DNA from: Acidobacteriaceae bacterium
GTDB lineage: Bacteria; Acidobacteriota; Terriglobia; Terriglobales; Acidobacteriaceae
DNA: 64,000 nucleotides
Assembly (NCBI GenBank): GCA_003134995.1
Contig: PLDC01000005.1
Span: 62,001 to 126,000, forward strand
Reading direction: 5' to 3'
Shown here: one piece after another, positions 34,988 through 44,608 of the stretch
How positions within the stretch are numbered: the stretch's first letter is position 1
Layout: each line of letters starts with the position of its first letter
Position numbers and translations under genes: made by a program
Notes under the pieces: generated by a model
The model's database searches: none
Seen by the model: the letters and a program-made list of their open reading frames with translations, nothing else
Told to the model about the DNA's origin: nothing

Positions 34988-36619
34988 ATGAGGAAGAACG
35001 AATCCCCCCAGGGCCATCTCGGCCTGCTTATGTTCCTGTTGTTGATTCTTGCAAGTTTGTTGGGAACTCCAGGGTGCGGCGGCGGTAGCAGCAGTTCCTC
35101 GGTCAGCGGCGGTGGCGGTGGTGGTGGTGGTGGCGGCACCGGGAATGCAGCGCCTTGTATCTTCACTCCTTCCATCTCAACCACGACAACGGGCGCTGGC
35201 TTGAACACGGTGGTCGGCGAGCACTACTTCGGAATGCACCTCAACAGCACCAACGCGCCCTGGCCTTACTACATTGTCGGCGGCTCTCGGCAACCTCTCC
35301 CTTTCGCCAGCCAGCGCCTTTGGGCTGCGGGCGTGGACTGGGCGGAGGTCAACACCGCGTCTGACGTATTTAACTGGACCGGCGCCCCCCAGAACATGGA
35401 TACGTGGATGTCAGAAGGGCAGGCGCACCCTCCCGTAGATATGCTCTACACTCTTGCTTACACGCCTAACTGGGCCTCATCGGAACCTAACGACACAACT
35501 TGCTCCAACGCCTCGAGAGAGGGCGGCGGAGAATGCGACCCTCCGCTGGACCTGAATTCCGATGGCTCCGGTACGAATGCAATCTGGATCGCATGGGTCA
35601 CGGCAGCCGCGCAGTACAGCAAGGCTGAGAAGGATGCCGGGGCGCCCGGATTTTCCTACTACGAGATCTGGAACGAATTCAACAGTTCGGTGTCGTGGAA
35701 TCCCAAGTACGCCACGACACAACAGTTGGTCCGCATGGAGCAGGATGCGCGTTGCGTAGTCGAAGGCCCACCGCCCAGCATTCCGAACGGTTGCACGGTA
35801 AATGGCAGCGTATTCCCGAGCGGCACGGCGATCGATCCCACAGCAAAGATTGTGACCCCGTCGCCGGTTGGGGCGGCGGCCGGTAACAACTTGGGCCAGG
35901 TAGCCTCGAGTTTGGCGACCTACTTTTCGACGCAGGTGCCCGCGGGGACTGGATACTTCGGCGGTTCCTTTTCTGACGCCATCGGCTTCCACGGTTATGT
36001 CGGCACCGCCACTGCAGTGGGCGCGAACGCCGTCCCGTGCCCAACCCCTGAGAATGTCAACATAGTGATGGCGGACTTGAGTAGCACACTCGCCCAGTTT
36101 CCAACGATCACCGCTGGCAAGCCCTTGTTCAACACCGAGGGCGGCTGGAGCCAGGCCCCCAGCGAGGGCTTTACCGACCCGGCCCGCCAGGCCGCATTTC
36201 TACCACGCTACCTGCTGCTGCAGGAATCCGACAACGTAAGTCGCGTTTACTGGTTCGCGTGGGATAGCAAAACGGACTCGAGCCTGTACGACGACAGCAC
36301 GGGTCAGACCACTCCGGCCGCAACTGCCTATGCGGAAGTGAACCAGTGGACTCAGGGCGCGACCGTGAGCCAGGCCTGTACCGCAAAAGGTACAGTGTGG
36401 ACCTGCGGCTTCACACGTTCAGGCGGCTACTCGGCCGTGGCAGTTTGGGATGCTGGCCAGGATTGCACCACCAGCAGTTGTCTGACTCCAACCGCATTTC
36501 CCGCGACAGGGTATGTCGATTATCGCGATGTAGCCGGAAACGTGACCCAACTCAACGGCGCTTCTTCGGTTCAAGTTGGAGCGCAGCCGATCCTCCTGGA
36601 AACGGCGCCACTGCCGTAA
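34988..36619 (+). CDS. Glycoside-hydrolase-like lipoprotein
   Basis: The 543-aa product has a lipoprotein-type signal (FLLLILASLLGTPGC, Cys30), a Ser/Gly-rich spacer with ten consecutive glycines, and a catalytic-looking TIM-barrel domain (about 60-500). FSYYEIWNEFNSS puts E230 at the acid/base position and KPLFNTEGGWSQ puts E384 at the nucleophile position of clan GH-A enzymes (GH39/GH5-like). It should hydrolyse a glycan at the cell surface; specificity is unknown. The segment GECDPPLDLNSDGSGTNAIW recurs in the protein at 61639. The ATG at 34988 follows GGAG; the 41-codon upstream extension is rejected. Confidence 0.78.
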   Translation: MRKNESPQGHLGLLMFLLLILASLLGTPGCGGGSSSSSVSGGGGGGGGGGTGNAAPCIFTPSISTTTTGAGLNTVVGEHYFGMHLNSTNAPWPYYIVGGSRQPLPFASQRLWAAGVDWAEVNTASDVFNWTGAPQNMDTWMSEGQAHPPVDMLYTLAYTPNWASSEPNDTTCSNASREGGGECDPPLDLNSDGSGTNAIWIAWVTAAAQYSKAEKDAGAPGFSYYEIWNEFNSSVSWNPKYATTQQLVRMEQDARCVVEGPPPSIPNGCTVNGSVFPSGTAIDPTAKIVTPSPVGAAAGNNLGQVASSLATYFSTQVPAGTGYFGGSFSDAIGFHGYVGTATAVGANAVPCPTPENVNIVMADLSSTLAQFPTITAGKPLFNTEGGWSQAPSEGFTDPARQAAFLPRYLLLQESDNVSRVYWFAWDSKTDSSLYDDSTGQTTPAATAYAEVNQWTQGATVSQACTAKGTVWTCGFTRSGGYSAVAVWDAGQDCTTSSCLTPTAFPATGYVDYRDVAGNVTQLNGASSVQVGAQPILLETAPLP

Positions 36620-36620
36620 A

Positions 36621-36710
36621 CAGTGGTCAGTGTTCAGTGGTCAGTGGTCAGTCAAACCAAAAGCTCAATCGGTACCGCAGGTTTTACTCACCACTGATCA
36701 CTGACCACTG
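36621..36710. repeat. CAGTGGTCAGTG inverted repeat
   Basis: CAGTGGTCAGTGTTCAGTGG (36621-36640) pairs with 36691-36710 at 19 of 20 positions. The left arm continues as a tandem CAGTGGT repeat to 36652. It lies 2 bp after the stop of the lipoprotein gene and could end its transcript, or be a dispersed repeat. Confidence 0.65.
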
Positions 36711-36719
36711 CATTTCATC

Positions 36720-36801
36720 AGTATGCAGTTTTTTGCGCACTTTATTGTGCACCGAACCCCGAAACTCCGCCATTGACGCGGCTTTCGAAGCATCTTATAA
36801 T
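36720..36801 (+). promoter_or_regulatory. Promoter of SBBP gene with AGTATGCA box
   Basis: TTGACG (36773-36778), a 17-bp spacer and a perfect TATAAT (36796-36801). AGTATGCA lies at 36720-36727, 45 bases before the -35 box. The transcript would start near 36808 with a leader of about 135 nt. Confidence 0.7.
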
Positions 36802-36944
36802 CACGCAGTTTGCACGCGAAGCGCTCCCAGGCGTTTTCGTTTGTCTAGGATTTAATCCCCCTGCCGGAAACTCTGGTGAATCCCAGCCGGCGTAGGCTCT
36901 CATCGAGCACGCACGCGTTGGAGTCCCTGGTTAGAGGAATCATC

Positions 36945-39900
36945 ATGCCTTTTTGTTCAAGCAGTTTCTGCCGCAAGACCTCGTCTCGCAGCCACGTTTC
37001 TGCATCGCTCTTTTCCCTCAGTACATTGTCGCGCGTCGCCGGCGTATGCGTGCTGCTCTTGGCGAGCGCATTAATTCTCGCAGCGGGCGGCGCCACTACC
37101 CGCCCTGACCTGCGCAACAGTTATGGCAAGCTGCCCTTGAGCTTCGAGGCCAATCATGGCCAGACCGATGCTCAAGTCAAGTTCATCGCTCGCGGAGCCG
37201 GCTATACGCTCTTCCTCACGCCCGCTGAAGCGGTCTTTTCTCTGCAGCAGAGCCGCGCGGCGAACGGAGTTTCATCCTCAGAGGCCCCAGATAACAACGG
37301 CGGCCCTGACTTAGCCGAGGCAGTTTTGAATCCCACGCCGAAGCTGGCGCCCCAGAATAACGCCATCCTGCGTGTGCAACTCGTGAATGCTGACCGCAAT
37401 GCAACGGTGACGGGGATGGATGAACTTCCCGGCCGGACAAATTACTTTCACGGCAATGATCCTTCGAAGTGGACCACCAATGCGGCAACCTTCGCCAAGG
37501 TGAACTACCGCGATGTTTTGAAAGGAATTGACCTGGTTTATTACGGCAATCAGGGCCAACTGGAATATGACTTCGTAGTCTCTCCCGGCGCGGACGCCGC
37601 GCTGATCAACCTGAAATTCAACGGCGCACGCAACCTGCATATCGACAAGCAAACCGGCGATTTGGTTCTGCGCGCCGGTAAGGAAGAAGTCCGATTTCAC
37701 AAGCCGGTCGCCTACCAGAACGATGCAACCGACAGCAAGCGCCTCGTCGCGGCCAATTACGTCCTCGATTCCAACAACCGCATCGGGTTCGCCGTGGGAC
37801 AATACGACCACAGCAAGTCCCTCGTGATCGATCCAACCCTGACCTACTCGACCTACCTCGGCGGCGGCAGCAACGACTACGGCACCGCCATCACGATCGA
37901 CGGCACAGGCAGCGCCTATGTAACCGGCTACACCAGTTCAACAAACTTTCCCACGACCAGCGGCGCTTATCAAACCAGTTGCGCTGGTGGCTGCAGCGGC
38001 TCCACGGCGGACGCCTTCGTAAGCAAGCTCGATCCTACCGGGTCATTCCTTGTGTTTTCCACCTATCTCGGTGGCACGGGCAACGAATATGGTAACGGCA
38101 TCGCTCTGGACGCATCCGGAGATGCCTACATCGTCGGGCAGACTTTCTCCACAAACTTTCCTACAACCCCGGGAGCGTTTCAGACCAGCTGCGGCTCTGA
38201 CAAGTGCGCCAGCGGCTATGCCTTCGTTACGGAATTGAACCCCACCGGCTCCGGCTTAATCTATTCCACCTACCTAGGTGGCAATGGTAAGAACCAGGGA
38301 AATGCAATTGTTTTGGATGCATCGAATAACGCTTATTTGACCGGTTATACGCAGTCTCTCACATTCCCCACTACTCCTGGCGCATTTCAGACAACTTGCA
38401 AATGCTCTCAGACGGTAGTCTTCGTGACCAAACTCAATTCCACTGGTTCAGGATTGATTTATTCGAGTTACCTGGGTGGAAGTAAAGGGGATGAGGGTTA
38501 CTCGATCGCGTTGGACTCCTCAAACAATGCGTACCTGACTGGATATACGCACTCGACTGACTTTCCCACAAGTCCCAGCGCATTTCAGAACAAGCTAAAT
38601 GCGAACGTTGCTGCTTTTGTTACCAAAATTAATTCCGTTGGTTCCGCATTGGTCTATTCAACCTATGTCGGCGGATCGACCTCCGCCACAACTCCATGCG
38701 AAGCCTGCGGCACAGCCGTTGCTGTGGATAGCTCAGGAAATGCCTACATCTGCGGGCTGACCGCGGAGTCGAATTTTCCAATCACTCCGGGCGTCTTCCA
38801 GACCGTATTCGCAAGCAGTGCCAATGGGCACGACGCCTTTCTTACGAAGCTAAATCCCACTGGCAGCGCGCTCATTTTCTCCACCTATCTTGGAGGCACT
38901 GGCGATGATGGCGCCACGGGCATCGGCCTGGATCCTTCGGGCGCTGTCTGGCTCAGGGGTAATACGAAATCGACTGATTTCCCAATCACTCCCGGCGCTT
39001 TCCAGACTAAGAATGCAGGCAGCTTCGACGCTTTTGTCGCCGAGTTGAGTTCAACCGGCTCAGCGTTATTGTATTCCACCTACCTTGGCGGTTCCGGCAC
39101 CGAGTATGGTGGAGCAACGTCCGTCCTGGCGCTGGATAATCAGAATCCACCGAACGTGTACGTAACCGGGTATACCGACTCCACGAACTTTCCGGTCGTC
39201 GCGGGGTCGTTACAAACCAGCAACGCAGGCCTGAACGATGCATTTGTCAGTAAGTTTTCTCCCAGTCCGAACGTCGGACTTTCTCCGGGCCTCAATTTTG
39301 GATATGTGTCCGACGGCACAACCAGTGCACCTCAGACCATGACGCTGACCAACACTGGCAATACGAACCTTACTGTCAGCAATGTCACCATCATAGGGCC
39401 GAACAGCGGCGATTTCGCGGAAACGAATAACTGCACTACCGTCGTGCCCCAATCGACATGCTCGATTATTGTGACCTTTACGCCATCGATCAACGGAGCG
39501 GAATCCGCCGATGTGTCGATTACGGACAATGCTCCCAACAGTCCTCAGCTCGGTAGCTTGACAGGCAACGGTCTCGGAAGCGGCCCTGCAGTTATGTTTT
39601 CTCCAACCAGCCTGACATTTCCCACTCAGTTGATCGGCACCAGCAGCTCGGCTCAAAGCGTTACGCTGAGCAATATTGGTAATCAGACTCTTACCCTCAT
39701 GAGCATCTCGATCGGGGCTGGCTTCTTGCAGACGAATAACTGCGGCTCGAGCGTGGCTGCCGGGGCAAGTTGCACAATTACTATCACCTTCAGGCCGACG
39801 AAGCCCAACACCACTACAGCATCACTGTCGGTGAAAGACAACGCCGCCGGCAGTCCCCAGACCGTAGCTCTTTCTGGAACTGGAACCTACGTTACCCTGT

Positions 39901-40211
39901 CGCCCGGTACCTTGAACTTTGGGACGGTTACGGTAGGCAAATCGAGCACACCGCAAGTTGCAACCTTCACCAACACTGCCAAGTTTGCGCTGCCGATCAA
40001 GAGTCTTACGATTGGCGGAACGAACGCCTCGGACTATACGGAAACGAATACCTGTCAACCGAGCGTGGCGGCCTCAGCAAGTTGCGACATCACGGTCACG
40101 TTCAAACCCACGGCAACCGGCCTGCGCACGGCCGACGTTTCCATCTCAGATGGGGGTGGTGGCAGCCCTCAGACGGTGGCTCTCACCGGGACTGGCCAAA
40201 CCGCCAAGTAG
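36945..40211 (+). CDS. SBBP-propeller protein with three ASH domains
   Basis: The 1088-aa product has a signal peptide (VAGVCVLLLASALILAAGGA) and the N-terminal domain that precedes SBBP propellers (YGKLPLSFEANHGQTDAQVKF). Seven SBBP beta-propeller repeats follow, with cores like STYLGGxxxDYGxxIxxDxxGxAYVTG; seven would close one propeller. Three choice-of-anchor-D domains end the protein, each with a conserved pair of cysteines (for example NNC and STC) that may form disulfides. No sorting signal follows. It is a close paralogue of the protein at 44609-47938. The ATG at 36945 begins the signal-bearing segment; GTG at 36876 is an alternative start. Confidence 0.82.
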   Translation: MPFCSSSFCRKTSSRSHVSASLFSLSTLSRVAGVCVLLLASALILAAGGATTRPDLRNSYGKLPLSFEANHGQTDAQVKFIARGAGYTLFLTPAEAVFSLQQSRAANGVSSSEAPDNNGGPDLAEAVLNPTPKLAPQNNAILRVQLVNADRNATVTGMDELPGRTNYFHGNDPSKWTTNAATFAKVNYRDVLKGIDLVYYGNQGQLEYDFVVSPGADAALINLKFNGARNLHIDKQTGDLVLRAGKEEVRFHKPVAYQNDATDSKRLVAANYVLDSNNRIGFAVGQYDHSKSLVIDPTLTYSTYLGGGSNDYGTAITIDGTGSAYVTGYTSSTNFPTTSGAYQTSCAGGCSGSTADAFVSKLDPTGSFLVFSTYLGGTGNEYGNGIALDASGDAYIVGQTFSTNFPTTPGAFQTSCGSDKCASGYAFVTELNPTGSGLIYSTYLGGNGKNQGNAIVLDASNNAYLTGYTQSLTFPTTPGAFQTTCKCSQTVVFVTKLNSTGSGLIYSSYLGGSKGDEGYSIALDSSNNAYLTGYTHSTDFPTSPSAFQNKLNANVAAFVTKINSVGSALVYSTYVGGSTSATTPCEACGTAVAVDSSGNAYICGLTAESNFPITPGVFQTVFASSANGHDAFLTKLNPTGSALIFSTYLGGTGDDGATGIGLDPSGAVWLRGNTKSTDFPITPGAFQTKNAGSFDAFVAELSSTGSALLYSTYLGGSGTEYGGATSVLALDNQNPPNVYVTGYTDSTNFPVVAGSLQTSNAGLNDAFVSKFSPSPNVGLSPGLNFGYVSDGTTSAPQTMTLTNTGNTNLTVSNVTIIGPNSGDFAETNNCTTVVPQSTCSIIVTFTPSINGAESADVSITDNAPNSPQLGSLTGNGLGSGPAVMFSPTSLTFPTQLIGTSSSAQSVTLSNIGNQTLTLMSISIGAGFLQTNNCGSSVAAGASCTITITFRPTKPNTTTASLSVKDNAAGSPQTVALSGTGTYVTLSPGTLNFGTVTVGKSSTPQVATFTNTAKFALPIKSLTIGGTNASDYTETNTCQPSVAASASCDITVTFKPTATGLRTADVSISDGGGGSPQTVALTGTGQTAK

Positions 40212-40282
40212 CAACGGGATGATCGATACGGGGTAAGTCGAGGGGTTGCAGCTATGCAATCTCCGATCCTAACGAACTCGCA

Positions 40283-41231
40283 TTACAGGCTGACGCACTT
40301 GGGGCAGTAGGTCGCATTCGGCAATGCCAAATGCCCATTGCCGCAGCGCGGGCTCGTATCCGCCGCACGAACACCTGTGTATAGAATGGCGAGCGCCGCC
40401 GAATGTAACGCCATCCAATGACCGGAGAAACCTCGCCAGACCGAGGCTGGTGGGTTCGTACCGCTGCTGCCGCTCGGAATCTTGCCCATGAAGAGCAGAA
40501 AATTCACAAAGGCGTAGACGAAAAATGCGTACCACCAAGTAACGCATCCAGTCGGGCGAGCCCTTCAAAACTACCTTCCACAAATCTCTTCGGTTCAAAT
40601 TCCCGACAAGCCTTTGCGCCACCAAAACGGCGGGGAACCACACGACGAAGATTCCCACGTGCAACATCCAGAAAAAAGCTCCCGGTGCCACACGAGATGA
40701 ACCCAAAGACTGAGGAAAAGTCCGATGGCAGAAAAACAAACGAAGAGCCAAAGGAAGGGTCTGATCCATTCGGGAACGGAGTTCAACCCCGCGTGATAAT
40801 CTGCAGCCGGGCAGGTGCTCGACTCTGCAGCAAAACTCGATGTCAGGTTCAAGCAATGCAGAACTAGAAGGTTTAATGGGATTGTAGTGGACAGCGGCCG
40901 CCTTATCTTGCAGGTCGCGCACGAACTCGTCAGCTTCCTGTTGCGTCGGAAACTCACGCTTGTAGCGTCCTGAATTTAGAGTCCCGGCAAAGGAATATGA
41001 GTATCCGAGTTCGGCGACACAATACCCACGCTTGGTTGTGAATGAAAAGTTCGGCTTGTTCACATCGACCGACTCAATGCGCCCATCAACGACAGGCCAG
41101 GCAGATGCTCGCCTACGTCGCAGCCAACGCCAAACCGGAATCATCCATCCGGCCAGGATGAACGCCAACCACACGTAGATCACCCACGGCCATGTGCCTG
41201 GATCGGTCCAGTGAAACGGAGCAACAGACAT
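40283..41231 (-). pseudogene. DUF3592-type membrane protein with three frame changes
   Basis: The N-terminal half reads as a DUF3592-like protein: a membrane helix (WVIYVWLAFILAGWMIPVW), then PVVDGRIESVDVNK and EADEFVRDLQDKAAAVHYNP. The frame then shifts at A-run 40832-40835, where the second frame supplies GLNSVPEWIRPFLWLFVCFS. It shifts back at 40672-40677, giving FFWMLHVGIFVVWFPAVLVA, and shifts again at 40521-40525, giving FVYAFVNFLLFMGK and a zinc-ribbon-like end (CGNGH, CPKC). All three lie in homopolymer runs of 4-6 bases (T on the coding strand). Either the gene is decaying or the sequence has indel errors; corrected, it would be a normal membrane protein. Confidence 0.72.
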
Positions 41232-41266
41232 GATGGTTCCAGCAACTTCAGATCAGTGCGTGGTGC

Positions 41267-44200
41267 TTAGTATGAGCTTGCCGGATTGTAGAACGTAGTG
41301 ACCATCGTCGCCGGTATGTCAATCGGGTCAGTCGGTTTGATGATCGGATTGTTTCGGCCCGCATCGCTCGGATCGAATACCACAAATCCTACTCCCGGCG
41401 AACCGTTCGGCAACGAGTAATCGTCGTAAGGATAGACCGGATTAGTGAATCCTGGATTCACGTTAGACACCCCAGACAGATCCTCACCTAGCCCTTGCCA
41501 GCCAGCGAACGTTTCGAACGTCCAGCTCTTCGAGGAGGAGGCGCAGATATTCGGAGAGCTGGCAGTGGTCTGGTAATGAAACGCGTCCGGATCAGTGTTG
41601 AAGGTTCCATTCGTCCGCCAGTACAAGTTACTCTGCCAGTTATGCAAGCTGGTAAGAGAAGAGCCGCAGGCGTAATCGCATCCCGACTGCACATAGAAAC
41701 CACCAGTCGAGGTGAGATCAAAGTAAAACAAATTACTCGAAGTATTGAAGATAAGGTTCGGACCGCCCGAGGGGCACACGTCCGTTAAGTAAGGGTTGCC
41801 ATTCGCGATCATTCCCTGGCGAGCGTACGCAAAGATGTTATTGGTGACCGTATTGGCCTTGTTTGGAAGTTGCGGGCCGTGAGTCATGTTGATGCCCATG
41901 GCCGACACTCGATAAACCAGATTGTTCTCTACCGTAACCAGGCCGGTTGAACCATCGAGGTTGATTCCGTAGCCGCCGTAGCCGTCGCTGTCGATAATCG
42001 AAGCGTCGCTCGTATCGTGAATCTTATTGTTCACGATCTGATTCCCGCTCGCGACAAATGCAGACCCGCCGGTAGCGAAGTAAATAGCCCCGCCATCATC
42101 CGTAACGCCCTCATACAAGTCGAACACGTGGTTGTAGGAAGCAATGTTGTTGAACGTGCCGGTGGAATTCTTGGTGCCGGGAGAGCACGTAGGCGCGAGA
42201 CAGACCTCAATACCGCTGTGGTAGCCGTCGTAGATATCGTTGTGAGTGTAGGTGTTGTCGTGCCCGGAGCCCTGCACGATCGCGGGACTGCTCGGAATAA
42301 CACGGCTGAATCCTTCAAACAAAGTATTTTCGACCGTCGTGAACTGTGGCACGTTCGAGTCGGTGTTTGCCGAAGCAGGCAGAAGGCCGATCCGGATCCC
42401 CAATCCCCCGATGTCGTAGAGCGCGCCGTTTTCAAACGTATTGTGAGACGTAGTCGAAGAGTTATCAGTCGTCGTGAACTCAATCCCCGCGCCCGCCGTT
42501 TCAGAAATGATGTCGCTATTGAAAGTGACGTATTGGCAGTTGTAGCAGCCCAAAGCCGCCGTCATAAGCGGCTCCTGCTGGGTCGACACATATCCGCCAG
42601 AGGCCGACGTGAAGTTGTCATGCTCGAACTGCAGTCCCTGAAAGGTGACATATTGCAAATAAGTCGCTTTAAATACCTGCGTCGACTGCGGAATAATAAT
42701 GGTGTCAGTCGGCGGATTCTCCCCGGTATTCGCGAGATAGGTCAGTGTCCACGGAGTTACTGACCTGTCGAGAAACCATTGCCCCGACTGAGTCAGCAGG
42801 TCTTTGACATTCTCAACCACGTAGCGGTGATTCGGAATGAAGCCATGCACCCCCGCCTGCTGATGAGTCGCACCAGTCAGGTAAACAATGTGGTTGACAC
42901 TGTCGATGGAGGAGATCCGCATTTTGGGCGTACTCCACAGTTCGAAATCCAGCAGTTCGATATCGCCTGTCGGATAGGGAGCATTCAGGTTTGTCCAGGT
43001 AGAACTGACGTCGCCGACGTGATACGTAAAACGATCGAAGCATTCCCATCCACTGCCAGTCACGTACACGGCGCAGTTCGCGTTAGGCGCAGGAGCCGGC
43101 GGTGGCGAACCGGCCAGATAAATCGGGCCGACGTTTCGGAGATAAGTTCCAACGGTACCGTTTGTAGATCCGCCCACGCGTGGACGCAACCGCCGCCCGC
43201 CGTTATAAAACAAATTCTCGAAGTAAACCGTGCTCTCGGGCAACGTCGTCTGATAAGTGTTTCCGGTCGTATTGGTCCAGCCAGTCACAACCATTCCGCC
43301 ACTTATCACCGGCGTCTCGTTCGGGTAGTTCTCCCACAGCACTCCCAGCGTGGACGTGCCAGAATCAGCCGCAGTGAAGGTCAGCGCTTGCTGATAATAG
43401 TTCCCTCCCTCAATTTGCACCGTGATGGGAGTAGTGCGGCCGTTCGCATTAGCTACAAGAGTCTGCACAGCGGTCTGCGTGTGAGCGATCGAGGCAAATG
43501 GTCCATCGGTATTAGTCGCGTTCGGCGCAGCGAGTGTTCCCGACCACGTGTCTTTGCCGTTTGTAGCAATGAAGTAGTCAGATCCCGTACCAATGTTCAG
43601 GGGAGCCAACTCGCTCGTGACGCCAGTGTAAGACGCAGTGATCGAAGAGCTTCCATTAGCAACCGCGGTCACCAATCCCGCCTTCACGGTCGCGGCGCCG
43701 GAATTCGATGTGGCCCAAGTCGCGGTGGTCGTAAGGTTCTGCGTTGTACCGTTGCTGTAGTATCCCGTCGCGGTCAACTGCAAAGTGTTCCCGACCGACA
43801 GCAAGGCAGATCCCGGAGAAATGCTGATTGAAGTAAGTGTGGCGCTCGACGCCTGCCCCGTTCCAGTCAGATTAATTTTCTGGGGGCTGTTGCTGGCACT
43901 ATCGGTAATGGTCACCACGCCAGTCTGAGTTCCGGTTGCCGTCGGGGTGTATGTCACCGAAATAGTGCATTTGCTTGTCGCAGGCAGTGAAGTCCCGCAA
44001 GTGTTGGTTTGAGCAAAGGCGCCGGTAATTGTGATGCTGGTAATCGTGAGTGCCGTCAAATTGTTGTTAGCTAGCGTCGACGTTAAAGGAGCGCTGGTCG
44101 TTCCGATCGTTGTCGTGGGGAAGGTCAACTTTGTAGGCGTCACCGAAACGCCCGTAATACCGTCGCCGCTAAGCGTGATTGTCTGTGGACTGTTGGTGGC

Positions 44201-44566
44201 ATTGTCAGTGATGGTGACCACTCCCGTCGCCTCGCCCGCAACGGTTGGGCTGAAGGTAACCGAAATCGTACAGTTCTTCCCCGCTTTGACGGTAGTGCCG
44301 CAGGTGTTCGTTTGAGCGAAAGGTCCGGTGGTGGTGATGCTGGTAATAGTTAGCAATACTGTACCGGTGTTTGTGAGAGTTGCCTTCTTTACGGCGCTGG
44401 TGGTTCCCACCGGCGTATTGGCAAAGCTCATGCTCGTGGTGGAAAGCGTAACCTGCTGCGCTGTTGCAGCGACGGTCAGCAGCAGAAATGCCAGTCCTGC
44501 AGTGAAGAGGTTCAAACGGTGCTTGCTGGGGGCCTGAAAGAAAGCTAAATAATTGCAAATCCGCAT
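41267..44566 (-). CDS. Exported ASH / Big-2 / beta-helix protein
   Basis: The 1099-aa product has a signal peptide (to about residue 37, ending TVAATAQ). Two choice-of-anchor-D domains follow (about 38-240), then a Big-2-like Ig domain (LTSISISPGSALLSVGNTLQ, to about 325) and a long right-handed beta-helix region (YFIATNGKDTWSGTLAAPNA to near the end). The helix region contains the pattern seen in secreted polysaccharide-acting beta-helix proteins, such as YVTFQGLQFEHDNFTS and HNTFENGALYDIGG. It may be a lyase or hydrolase, but I cannot name catalytic residues. The gene is on the same strand as the SBBP paralogue upstream, with a 42-bp gap, so they may be co-transcribed. Confidence 0.8.
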   Translation of the reverse strand: MRICNYLAFFQAPSKHRLNLFTAGLAFLLLTVAATAQQVTLSTTSMSFANTPVGTTSAVKKATLTNTGTVLLTITSITTTGPFAQTNTCGTTVKAGKNCTISVTFSPTVAGEATGVVTITDNATNSPQTITLSGDGITGVSVTPTKLTFPTTTIGTTSAPLTSTLANNNLTALTITSITITGAFAQTNTCGTSLPATSKCTISVTYTPTATGTQTGVVTITDSASNSPQKINLTGTGQASSATLTSISISPGSALLSVGNTLQLTATGYYSNGTTQNLTTTATWATSNSGAATVKAGLVTAVANGSSSITASYTGVTSELAPLNIGTGSDYFIATNGKDTWSGTLAAPNATNTDGPFASIAHTQTAVQTLVANANGRTTPITVQIEGGNYYQQALTFTAADSGTSTLGVLWENYPNETPVISGGMVVTGWTNTTGNTYQTTLPESTVYFENLFYNGGRRLRPRVGGSTNGTVGTYLRNVGPIYLAGSPPPAPAPNANCAVYVTGSGWECFDRFTYHVGDVSSTWTNLNAPYPTGDIELLDFELWSTPKMRISSIDSVNHIVYLTGATHQQAGVHGFIPNHRYVVENVKDLLTQSGQWFLDRSVTPWTLTYLANTGENPPTDTIIIPQSTQVFKATYLQYVTFQGLQFEHDNFTSASGGYVSTQQEPLMTAALGCYNCQYVTFNSDIISETAGAGIEFTTTDNSSTTSHNTFENGALYDIGGLGIRIGLLPASANTDSNVPQFTTVENTLFEGFSRVIPSSPAIVQGSGHDNTYTHNDIYDGYHSGIEVCLAPTCSPGTKNSTGTFNNIASYNHVFDLYEGVTDDGGAIYFATGGSAFVASGNQIVNNKIHDTSDASIIDSDGYGGYGINLDGSTGLVTVENNLVYRVSAMGINMTHGPQLPNKANTVTNNIFAYARQGMIANGNPYLTDVCPSGGPNLIFNTSSNLFYFDLTSTGGFYVQSGCDYACGSSLTSLHNWQSNLYWRTNGTFNTDPDAFHYQTTASSPNICASSSKSWTFETFAGWQGLGEDLSGVSNVNPGFTNPVYPYDDYSLPNGSPGVGFVVFDPSDAGRNNPIIKPTDPIDIPATMVTTFYNPASSY

Positions 44567-44608
44567 ATTGCGCTAGTCTCCATCCCAATGTTCAAATCGG
44601 CTGCCCTA

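Noticed and set aside
42017-43831. Two long plus-strand frames opposite the beta-helix gene
   Set aside because: Shadow frames without start context or motifs.
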